Assembly (NCBI GenBank): GCA_964354135.1
Contig: CAYGZA010000142.1
Location: forward strand, 1-15,657
Reading direction: 5' to 3'
Length of the DNA: 15,657 bases
Source of the DNA: CAYGZA01 sp964354135
Lineage (GTDB): Bacteria; Planctomycetota; Planctomycetia; Pirellulales; Thermoguttaceae
Below the pieces are notes generated by a model. The model saw only the letters and a list, made by a program, of their open reading frames with translations, had not been told where the DNA came from and did not search any database. The position numbers and the translations under genes were made by a program. Below, piece after piece: positions 1 to 6,636 of the stretch (position 1 is its first letter; each line of letters opens with the position of its first letter).

Positions 1-100
1 AAGGATAGGCCCTGGCATGGTTGAGACCCTCGTGACGGACGATCAATGTCGAGGCGAAGCCGTCGTCCGCGATCCAGTCGCAGAGGCCGGTCGACGGCAT
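1..100 (-). CDS. Possible partial CDS cut by the left window edge
   Basis: On the minus strand a reading frame is open from about position 124 to the left edge, with its first ATG at 98-100. About 80 percent of its codons end in G or C, as expected for a gene in this GC-rich genome, and its residues (CDWIADDGFASTLIVRHEG) look protein-like. An in-frame TAA lies just upstream at 125-127 and no Shine-Dalgarno sequence precedes the ATG, so it could be a true start or the remnant of a broken gene. I do not recognise the family. The short length makes this a weak call. Confidence 0.22.
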   Translation of the reverse strand, partial: MPSTGLCDWIADDGFASTLIVRHEGLNHARAYP

Positions 101-428
101 CGAAATATAGCAGTGGCCGGGCGATTAAGGTAGCAGGCCGGGCGCGCGTTTTGCAGGACCAGTGGGCAAGGGAGACCGCGAACTCGCGTCGGGCCGGGTG
201 GCCCTGGGCGGTTCGCGGCAGTCCGCAAATCTGAGGGCAGACTCCGACTTTGCATTCCTACTCAACCGCTCTGTTATCTCTTGACGTGCGGGACCCCATG
301 GACGAGTTCCTGGGCCGTGCACTCCGTGCCTTCAATGAGGCTCATCACCATCCGCACGTAGGGCAGCATCGACGACTTCGCCACACTCGAATCCGCCCAT
401 CACTACACCTACCTCATTTCTCAGCGAG
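101..428. other. Left intergenic region, no complete gene seen
   Basis: This stretch lies downstream of the kinase gene, whose stop is at 429-431, and upstream of the possible edge CDS. Short open frames occur on both strands but none resembles a known protein. The only part with strongly coding-like third positions is a minus-strand frame at 274-384. I found no clear terminator hairpin with a T-run after the kinase stop and no promoter I could defend. Confidence 0.4.
274..384 (-). CDS. Possible small ORF or gene remnant
   Basis: A minus-strand frame of 36 codons starts at GTG 382-384 (or ATG 367-369) and ends at TAA 274-276. Almost 90 percent of codons from the ATG onward end in G or C, which is stronger than the competing plus-strand frame over the same bases. 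The product contains SSMLPYVRMVMSLIEG and matches no family I know. There is no convincing ribosome site. It may be a small gene, or a decayed piece of a larger one lying just downstream of the kinase. Confidence 0.15.
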   Translation of the reverse strand: MAKSSMLPYVRMVMSLIEGTECTAQELVHGVPHVKR

Positions 429-2747
429 CTAACGCCGCGGCTCCTTTGCGTCATGAAGGGTCGGCGTCGGCAGTGCAACGGGAGACGCAAAGAGTCTGAA
501 CGGCTCCCCGGCGAGTTCCTTCCACCGTAGTGTCTGCTCCTCGGTAAGCAGCGCCAAAATGCGCTGGTCCACCGGCTTGTCGGACCTGTGCGTCTGGCCG
601 GGAGTGCTCGTCGCGCGTCCCGGCCAAGCCGTGTTCATCCAAAGGAACAGCCACTCTTCCTCAATCGCACGAATCCGGTCGCGTTGCTCGGCAGTGAGTT
701 GGAGTCTCGTTACCACCTCAGGATCGTAAAAGGCTCGCGGTCCCTCCGACTGAAGCCCGATCTGGCGCAGACGATTCAGTTGTCCCTCAGACAGGATCCC
801 GTTGAGTTCGCCTTCGTCGGCCCTCGCCTGCTGGAGATACTGCCGTCCCCGCTCAGCCGGAGTCAGCCGGCCGATGTCGTTGATCAACTCCATCCAGCGT
901 TTCCTAATACGAACCATCAGATCGTTGACCTTCGCCCGTTGTTGATCGCTCAACCGGAGATCGTCATGCGTGGCCGGGTAGCCCAGTAGGTACAACATTC
1001 CCGCGTTCCGCAGCGCCGCCAAGTCGCCGAGTATCTTCTCAACGCGGTCCGCCATACCAAGCAGTTCCGCCTGAGCCTGGGGGTCATCGCGACGTTGTTC
1101 GATGAACTCCTGGTAGTAGGCCAGCACCGACGTAAGCAGTCGCTTACGAGCCCATTCCATGCCCGGCCTATTGGCCAGTTCCTCCTCGCAGACGCAGAAA
1201 AGCTCATCCACGGCACGGCGCGCCAGGCGGAATCGTGCCTCGGCTTCGTCGGCTCGCAGACGCTCGTGATGAAAAGCCTCCTCGGCTTTCTCTTGCTCGG
1301 CCTTGGTCCTGTTCTGCTCACCGTGGATCAGCGCGGTGCTCAGGAGAGAGCCGGCGCACGCAAGGGCGAGAAAAACTACTGCGGCAATGACGATTGAGGG
1401 GTAACGCTGCGCCCATTTCCGCAAGCGTGCCGGCAATGTCGGACGACGAGCCAGGACCGTCCGGTTGTCTAGGAACCGCTTGAGGTCGTCGGCCAGATCC
1501 TGGGCAGTGGCGTAACGCTCAGACGGCTCCTTGTTGATCGCTTTCAGGACGATCGTCTCCAGATCCGCTGGAACCGACGGTGCTGCGACCCGCGGCAGTT
1601 GCGGCTCTTCACAGGCAATCTGCCGAAGCAGTTCGTGGCGGTCTCGGCCCTTGAAGATCGGATGTAGCGTTATCAACTCGTAGAGCGTTGCGCCAAGGGA
1701 GTAGATGTCGCTGCGGTGGTCCACGACGCCTCGCCGAGCCTGAGCCTGTTCTGGACTGGCGTAGCGGAGCGTGCCCAACAGTTCGCCTGTCACCGTAAGT
1801 CCAACGCCACCTGTGACCTGGGCCAAGCCGAAGTCGGTCACCCAGAGCTGGCCCTGCCAGTCCAGTAACAGGTTCGCCGGCTTGATGTCGCGATGGACGA
1901 TACCCATCTGATGAGCGTGCTCCAGCGCCATTGCCGCTTGGCAGCCGACGTTCGCAACCCACTCGTAATACCGCCGTCTTCCCGACCTGCGGTCCTTGGA
2001 AATGGACGCCGCAGTGAGGCGATGGGCGTCCTCCGCTTGGGGCCTTGGTTCCGTGGAGGAGTCGTGCAGGCCGGCAGCGCCGCCCTCAGTCGCGCAGGCG
2101 GCGCGCGGCACCAAATCGCTTTCGCCGGCAAAGCGGCGCAACTCCCCAATCAGGGAGGCCACGCTCTGCCCTTCGATGAACTCCATCGCGTAATAGTGGA
2201 CACCGCTTTCCGTACCGACTGCGTAAACCGAGACGATGCTCTTGTGCCGCAGGTTCGCCGCGGCCATGGCCTCGTTCTTGAATCGCTGGAGTTGGCGGGG
2301 GTCGATGGCACCAGCGAACGGCAGCACCTTCAGCGCAACGCGACGCCTGAGCGAGACCTGTTCGGCCTCGTAGACGACTCCCATTCCACCGCGGCCCACC
2401 TCGCGCACAAGCCGGAAGTCGCCCAACCGGCCGAGGTCGGAGGCGCCTTCGCTAACAGAGGCCTGCGGCCCAGAATTCTGCGCTATCGGGCCGAACACGC
2501 TCAAAACGCGTGCCGGAGCCCCATCCTCGAGCCCTTCCTTGCACGCCTCGCGAATCGGAGCGGCAAGGCGCTCCACCTCATCATGTCCCAAAAAGAACTC
2601 CTCCAATTCTCGGCGAAGGTCGGGGTGCTCCTCCAGGAATCGGCGTTGATCGGGAGTCCGTCCGGCCTCCATCGCCTCCATGTAGGACAGCAGCACTGCG
2701 TTCAGCCTCTCCTCACGATCAAGTTTGTTACCGAGGTCTGTAGTCAT
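429..2747 (-). CDS. Transmembrane Hanks-type Ser/Thr protein kinase with LTxxQ-type C-terminal region
   Basis: This is a eukaryotic-like Ser/Thr kinase of 772 residues, predicted to phosphorylate cytoplasmic targets. Residues 1-105 form a short helical leader of the kind seen on many planctomycete kinases. The kinase domain spans about 109-427: glycine loop GRGGMG at 118-123, ATP-anchoring Lys140, catalytic HRDIKPAN at 285-292, DFG at 305-307 and SPE at 331-333, so all key residues are present. A 60-residue insert of unknown role (about 200-260) separates the two lobes. One membrane helix lies at 451-474. The remainder is predicted outside the cytoplasm: a charged coiled-coil stretch (477-515), then helices with LRLSDQQ (597-603), LQLTAEQ (682-688) and LLTEEQ (733-738), resembling LTxxQ/Spy-like modules. 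The ATG overlaps the sigma factor stop (ATGA), implying translational coupling. The pair probably forms a regulatory unit in which the kinase acts on the sigma factor or shares its signal; that is inference. Confidence 0.95.
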   Translation of the reverse strand: MTTDLGNKLDREERLNAVLLSYMEAMEAGRTPDQRRFLEEHPDLRRELEEFFLGHDEVERLAAPIREACKEGLEDGAPARVLSVFGPIAQNSGPQASVSEGASDLGRLGDFRLVREVGRGGMGVVYEAEQVSLRRRVALKVLPFAGAIDPRQLQRFKNEAMAAANLRHKSIVSVYAVGTESGVHYYAMEFIEGQSVASLIGELRRFAGESDLVPRAACATEGGAAGLHDSSTEPRPQAEDAHRLTAASISKDRRSGRRRYYEWVANVGCQAAMALEHAHQMGIVHRDIKPANLLLDWQGQLWVTDFGLAQVTGGVGLTVTGELLGTLRYASPEQAQARRGVVDHRSDIYSLGATLYELITLHPIFKGRDRHELLRQIACEEPQLPRVAAPSVPADLETIVLKAINKEPSERYATAQDLADDLKRFLDNRTVLARRPTLPARLRKWAQRYPSIVIAAVVFLALACAGSLLSTALIHGEQNRTKAEQEKAEEAFHHERLRADEAEARFRLARRAVDELFCVCEEELANRPGMEWARKRLLTSVLAYYQEFIEQRRDDPQAQAELLGMADRVEKILGDLAALRNAGMLYLLGYPATHDDLRLSDQQRAKVNDLMVRIRKRWMELINDIGRLTPAERGRQYLQQARADEGELNGILSEGQLNRLRQIGLQSEGPRAFYDPEVVTRLQLTAEQRDRIRAIEEEWLFLWMNTAWPGRATSTPGQTHRSDKPVDQRILALLTEEQTLRWKELAGEPFRLFASPVALPTPTLHDAKEPRR

Positions 2748-3322
2748 GCCTCGCCCTCCCCCTTGCCGCCCAACAGGATGCGGAGCTTCTTCAGCCCTCG
2801 AAAAAGCAGGCCAACCACGGCCGGTCGGGACCGGTCCATCAGTTCGGCGACTTCGGATACCGGCAGCCCCTTGAGATGATGTAGCTCAATCACCCGGCGC
2901 TGATCTTCGGGCAAGCAGGACATCGCCTGAGCCAGCCGTAGCAACTCCTCGGAGCGAACGGCCGCTTGGCTCGGTGAGGTCTGATTGGCCGCGAGGACAC
3001 GCTCCAGCCGAGAGGCCGACAATTGCAGTTCCGCCTCCAGAGAACACTCCCGGTTCAGATCGCGTGCTTCTGCACAGTAGCGGCGCCCCGCGGCCGTCAA
3101 AGTATTGGCCAGGATCGTGCGCAGCCACCCCAGCCACTCGGCCTCGGTCTGCCCTCGAAACTGCGAGCGATTGGCGTGTGCCTGCAGGATTGCCTGCTGG
3201 GCAATATCGGAGGCGTCTATCTTCGCTTGCAGGCGAGGACTCAGTTGGAGCCGGGCAAGCAATCGAAGGTAATCGCGGTACGCGTCAACGCTCCATTGGT
3301 CAACAGCGATTGCGCGGTCCAT
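2744..3322 (-). CDS. ECF-type RNA polymerase sigma factor, planctomycete type
   Basis: A 192-residue sigma-70-family protein with only the two domains of ECF factors. Region 2 spans about residues 14-83 (DASDIAQQAILQAH, then a WLGWLRTILANTL core-binding segment). Region 4 spans about 128-183, with CLPEDQRRVIELHHLKGLPVSEVAELM and a helix-turn-helix ending in LFRGLKKLRILL. It should direct RNA polymerase to a dedicated promoter set. No anti-sigma factor gene is visible. Instead the gene overlaps the downstream Ser/Thr kinase, an arrangement known for planctomycete ECF groups thought to be controlled by kinases. The gene lies 83 bp downstream of the HzsA-like gene on the same strand and could be cotranscribed with it. 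The ATG at 3320-3322 has no strong Shine-Dalgarno sequence. I cannot see which promoters it recognises. Confidence 0.93.
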   Translation of the reverse strand: MDRAIAVDQWSVDAYRDYLRLLARLQLSPRLQAKIDASDIAQQAILQAHANRSQFRGQTEAEWLGWLRTILANTLTAAGRRYCAEARDLNRECSLEAELQLSASRLERVLAANQTSPSQAAVRSEELLRLAQAMSCLPEDQRRVIELHHLKGLPVSEVAELMDRSRPAVVGLLFRGLKKLRILLGGKGEGEA

Positions 3323-3405
3323 GATCCGTCAATCATCGTTCCGAAACCAGCCCACGACTTGGATTCTACTCTCCATGCGAGGGTATGTCATCCGGCCACG
3401 CATCC

Positions 3406-6213
3406 TCAACGAACAGGGGCTTGCCGCTGGATGAGAACCGTGCTGTCGCCGGCAGTACCTTCAATCGTCACCGGCGCCACTGAGCCGCGCTCGTCGTTTG
3501 CCGCCGCCAGCGTTCCGTTCGCTTCTGAATGATCCATCATCTGGCGGATGTTGCGGGATTCGACCGCCTCCATGTTCTTCCGCTTAGTGAGGAAGTAGTC
3601 GTAGCGCGCCCTCTCGAAAGGCGACCAGGCGTTGGCCTCAAGGTAATCGCCGCAGTAGGGCACGACGAGGTCGATCCAGCAGGCCAGCTTCTCCACTTCC
3701 TCGCGGCTGAGCTTTACCCCTTTGTGCCCGGCTTCGAGAAGAGTCATCAGGCCGCTGGTGGCCGACCCCGCGGAATACGGCCGGCGCATCGGCGGACCGG
3801 ACTGAGGAGAGATCCAGTTCACAAGGGGCCGCGACGTGCCTTCCAGGGAGCCGTCATATCCCCAAACCGCTCCCGTGAGAGCCAGGTAACCGTCGCTGAA
3901 ATGGCGCTTGGTGACGCGGTCCACGGTCGTAGTTGGGAGAAGGCTGAATGAGATCTCATTCCCGCTCTCCTTCGCCGTCCCCGCATCCTGCGATCGTCGT
4001 CCGGCCAACCATGGGAGGCGACTCCGGTCGTTGTGGCAGCCGGTGCAGTGGCGGTCGAGAATGGGTTGTATCTCGTGGGAGAAGCTGAAGCCGCGCGGTG
4101 GGCCGTAAAAAGGCTCCAGAGGCCGAGGTCGGCCCTTCGATGCCTCGCCGACGCCGGCAACCATCGGAGTCCAACTCTTGTGCTCGTGGCAGCCGACACA
4201 GGAAGCATTCTCCCCCGGCTGAAGAGTGGACCAACTGCGCATTGTCTGAATCACGTGTCCCTTGTCATCGACGACCTGGAAGAAGAGGGGCGTTCGGGCC
4301 GGCGCAACAAAGAAGGCCGACCCATCGGCGCAGATCGGGGTCTCGCCCAGAACCGTCTTCGCCTCCCAACTACCCTGGGCCACCGCTATTGGAGTCGCGA
4401 CGAAGGCTGCCCCCGCTTCCCCTTGGTTGTGGTTGCCGCCGATGACGGCAGCCCGGAAATCGAGGGCGACAACGCGGAGCTTCTTCGCCTGACCACGCGG
4501 AATGCCGGCTAGGCCCGAGCCGGCGTAGACGTCCTGGACGTAAAAGCTCCCCGTCGTGCGGCGGTAGTCCGTCCCGTTGGGATGGCGATGGGGAACTGGC
4601 CGCCGCAACGGCACAGGCTGGTTACAGGAGACGAGGGGGTCTTTGGTCAGCAATTCCCTCCTGCCGTCAATCATCATGAAATAGACCCCAAACAGCAGTG
4701 GACGCCTCGCCCATCCCCAGGGGTTGTAGGCAACTAGGAACTCGGTCTCGCTAAGAGGATATGGGTACTGCCACAGTTCTCCCTTCTGGCCATAGGCGTC
4801 GACCCGCACTGCGGGCGTCCTCCGGACAGGGGCGACCAGTTGAGCCCCTTGGTTCTCCTGGCGACCGCGGGAGGGGTCGAGAACGATCAGCTTGCCCGTC
4901 TGCCGCGTGCGGTGCCCGGCGGCTATGGCCAGGACTTTCTGAGTGCCAGGGATCTGCCGGGCATGAAGGATCGCCGTAGGGAAGTACGAGTTGTTGCCGT
5001 AACACGCGGTCTGGCCGGTGCCGTCGGGGTTCATCTGGAAGAGCGCCTGGGTAAAGATCTGGCCACGGTCGTTGTACTCCCAGCGTGTATAAAGCACCCG
5101 ACCATCCTGGGCCACGGTGGGGTAGTTCGTGTGAACCTGGTCGAATCCCAGACGACGCAGGAAGCGGCCATCCCGGTCGCACGTGTAGAGGTTGCTCACC
5201 TCCGTGAAGAAACAGTCCACGGCCTGGACGCACCGTGTGGAACTGAAAAGGAGATCGCCGCCAGGCAGATAAGCGCCTTCGTAGTCGGCAAAGCCTAGGC
5301 CAAACGTCAGTTGCCGCACCTTGCCCGAAGCCAAGTCCATCTCGTGGAGGTGGTAATCGTCCTGCCGGTCAGACTTCTTCCAGGCGAACAAGACACGGTC
5401 GGCTTCGTAGGAGACGTCCGGATCACGGATGACGCCGTTGGGATCCTCCAAGAGCGGCCGCACGACGGGAGTGGTGCCTGTTTCCCCTTTCATTTCGAGC
5501 AGGCATAGCGCTGCCCCGGGGACGAAGTGGCGTTCGGACTGCGCGTCGGACAGGCCCTCCGTGAACGCATAGTGCGATCCGCCCATATTGAAATGCTTGG
5601 TAAAGACGAGGGCTGGGCACTTCATGGCCAGTGTGCGCAACCGATTCTCCCGGCGCAACCGGCAGGTCGCGGCGTACAACTCCAGCCAGGCAGCGGCGTG
5701 GGACGCTGTGCCCGCCTTGCTGAGTCTCTCCACCTCGGTTCGGACCTCCTTCCCGCGGGCGCCAAGTTCTTCGACGACGCGGAAGAGCAACGTTCTTTCC
5801 AGGCCCGCGTCAGCCCGGGGACCAAACCAACGGATGGGATATTGACTAGCTGTGGACGGATCGCTACACGGGTATCCACAAGCGGCCATGTCCTGGAGCA
5901 TCCAGTCGCACTCCAGCGGGAAATCTTGCTCCAGCCTTGACCAAAGGGCGACAAGGGGATGCGAGGGGGGGGCAGGAAACCCGGGAATAACAGCAGGCTG
6001 AGGCAGAAAAAACTCGGATTGCGCGACTGTCTGCGCGCGGATGGACACGAGTGTCTCGGCCCAAGTAGCCCTTCTCTCGTAGGCGGCCACAGTCACAGGC
6101 CCCTGGGCCGTGGCACCGTCCGCTACAGGCCCGAAGATGGATAAAGCACCGAGAGTGACCCAGCCGAATCGCATAACCGGCACCTTCACGGAACTTCTCT
6201 CCCGCCTTGACAT
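3406..6213 (-). CDS. HzsA-related exported di-heme c beta-propeller protein
   Basis: A 935-residue protein related to the alpha subunit of hydrazine synthase (HzsA), a family common in planctomycetes that do not perform anammox. A hydrophobic signal segment covers about residues 14-37; the next ATG, at residue 14, is an alternative start. Blade-like strands characteristic of a TolB-like propeller occur from about 265 onward (PDVSYEADRVLFAW, GGDLLFSSTR, DGRVLYTRWEY). Two heme c attachment motifs follow, CVGCH at 672-676 and CTGCH at 723-727, the second inside the typical LDRHCTGCHND context. The tail contains the family signature DLVVPYCGDYLEANAW. It is probably periplasmic or surface-exposed and redox-active. 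No genes for the beta and gamma subunits of hydrazine synthase are nearby. The tyrosine expected four residues after the first heme histidine in true HzsA (from memory) is Ser680 here, so hydrazine synthesis is unlikely. The actual substrate is unknown. Confidence 0.85.
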   Translation of the reverse strand: MSRRERSSVKVPVMRFGWVTLGALSIFGPVADGATAQGPVTVAAYERRATWAETLVSIRAQTVAQSEFFLPQPAVIPGFPAPPSHPLVALWSRLEQDFPLECDWMLQDMAACGYPCSDPSTASQYPIRWFGPRADAGLERTLLFRVVEELGARGKEVRTEVERLSKAGTASHAAAWLELYAATCRLRRENRLRTLAMKCPALVFTKHFNMGGSHYAFTEGLSDAQSERHFVPGAALCLLEMKGETGTTPVVRPLLEDPNGVIRDPDVSYEADRVLFAWKKSDRQDDYHLHEMDLASGKVRQLTFGLGFADYEGAYLPGGDLLFSSTRCVQAVDCFFTEVSNLYTCDRDGRFLRRLGFDQVHTNYPTVAQDGRVLYTRWEYNDRGQIFTQALFQMNPDGTGQTACYGNNSYFPTAILHARQIPGTQKVLAIAAGHRTRQTGKLIVLDPSRGRQENQGAQLVAPVRRTPAVRVDAYGQKGELWQYPYPLSETEFLVAYNPWGWARRPLLFGVYFMMIDGRRELLTKDPLVSCNQPVPLRRPVPHRHPNGTDYRRTTGSFYVQDVYAGSGLAGIPRGQAKKLRVVALDFRAAVIGGNHNQGEAGAAFVATPIAVAQGSWEAKTVLGETPICADGSAFFVAPARTPLFFQVVDDKGHVIQTMRSWSTLQPGENASCVGCHEHKSWTPMVAGVGEASKGRPRPLEPFYGPPRGFSFSHEIQPILDRHCTGCHNDRSRLPWLAGRRSQDAGTAKESGNEISFSLLPTTTVDRVTKRHFSDGYLALTGAVWGYDGSLEGTSRPLVNWISPQSGPPMRRPYSAGSATSGLMTLLEAGHKGVKLSREEVEKLACWIDLVVPYCGDYLEANAWSPFERARYDYFLTKRKNMEAVESRNIRQMMDHSEANGTLAAANDERGSVAPVTIEGTAGDSTVLIQRQAPVR

Positions 6214-6240
6214 CCGATGGCTCGTCCCTTCTTATAGATG

Positions 6241-6254
6241 CGGCCGACAGGCCG
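6241..6254. other. Short hairpin upstream of the HzsA-like gene
   Basis: A perfect 5-bp inverted repeat, CGGCC and GGCCG, flanks the tetraloop GACA. It lies 28 bp upstream of the HzsA-like start codon, in its probable leader. Such short GC stems are common by chance in GC-rich DNA, so a function is not established. Confidence 0.25.
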
Positions 6255-6515
6255 ATGCAGCGCGCGAACCGGCGCAAAGTCTACCCGGGCGGGCTGGAGC
6301 CGAAGCGCCAGGTCGATTCGTCACCGCTAAGTCGAGATAGGATGCCCCATCGAACGAGAGTCCTCTCCGTTCAACAGACTTCGCCCCGCGTCGGGTTATC
6401 GGCTTCCTCGCTGGGTTGGTTTGATAGCACCGCCCCAAAACTACCAAGGGAAATCGCAATTCCTTGCCCCGCAAGGACTTGGCTCGTTGGCTCGAAAGAG
6501 AGTTGTTACGAAGAG

Positions 6516-6532
6516 GGTTCCTTTCGGGAACC
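6516..6532 (+). other. Perfect 6-bp hairpin in the leader of the sulfotransferase-like gene
   Basis: GGTTCC and GGAACC form a perfect 6-bp stem with loop TTTCG, followed by CGG and a short TTTT run at 6535-6538. It lies about 104 bp upstream of the first gene of the plus-strand cluster. The T-run is too short and too far from the stem for a confident intrinsic terminator. It could be an attenuator, an mRNA-stabilising stem or chance. The GGAACC arm also matches the usual -35 core of ECF promoters, but I see no matching -10 at normal spacing. Confidence 0.3.
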
Positions 6533-6621
6533 GGTTTTCAGGTCTACGAGTGCCCGCGCGCTGCGTTCATCCGGCGATCGCATCTACATATAGGGAGAGC
6601 ATCCGTCTGGCAACCGACAAC

Positions 6622-6630
6622 GGGAGAGAG
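6622..6630 (+). promoter_or_regulatory. Ribosome binding site that fixes the start at 6637
   Basis: The purine-rich GGGAGAGAG ends six bases before ATG 6637. The resulting protein begins with a basic segment and a hydrophobic signal sequence. Both facts favour this start over the in-frame ATG at 6421. Confidence 0.6.
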
Positions 6631-6636
6631 TATCTG

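Larger units (their letters stand above)
6214..6636. other. Divergent intergenic region between the HzsA-like gene and the six-gene cluster
   Basis: This 423-bp stretch must hold the promoters for both divergent transcription units, but I could not identify a convincing -35/-10 pair on either strand. It contains two small perfect hairpins, at 6241-6254 and 6516-6532. A plus-strand frame is open back to 6421, upstream of the chosen start of the next gene. The peptide it would add is arginine-rich, lacks signal-peptide character and has no ribosome site, so I treat it as untranslated leader. Confidence 0.6.

Noticed and set aside
1893..2879. Long plus-strand open frame opposite the kinase and sigma genes
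   Set aside because: It lies antisense to two clearly recognised genes with complete motifs and shows no recognisable protein features.
3406..6213. Calling the di-heme protein a true hydrazine synthase subunit and the host an anammox bacterium
   Set aside because: No HzsB/HzsC partners are present, the expected heme-ligand tyrosine is not at its position, and many non-anammox planctomycetes carry HzsA-related proteins.
6527..6532. GGAACC as the -35 element of an ECF-dependent promoter
   Set aside because: No fitting -10 element was found at the usual spacing, and the hexamer is one arm of a hairpin.
6421..6636. Upstream in-frame start at ATG 6421 for the sulfotransferase-like gene
   Set aside because: The added 72 residues lack signal-peptide character, whereas ATG 6637 has a ribosome site and gives a proper signal sequence.
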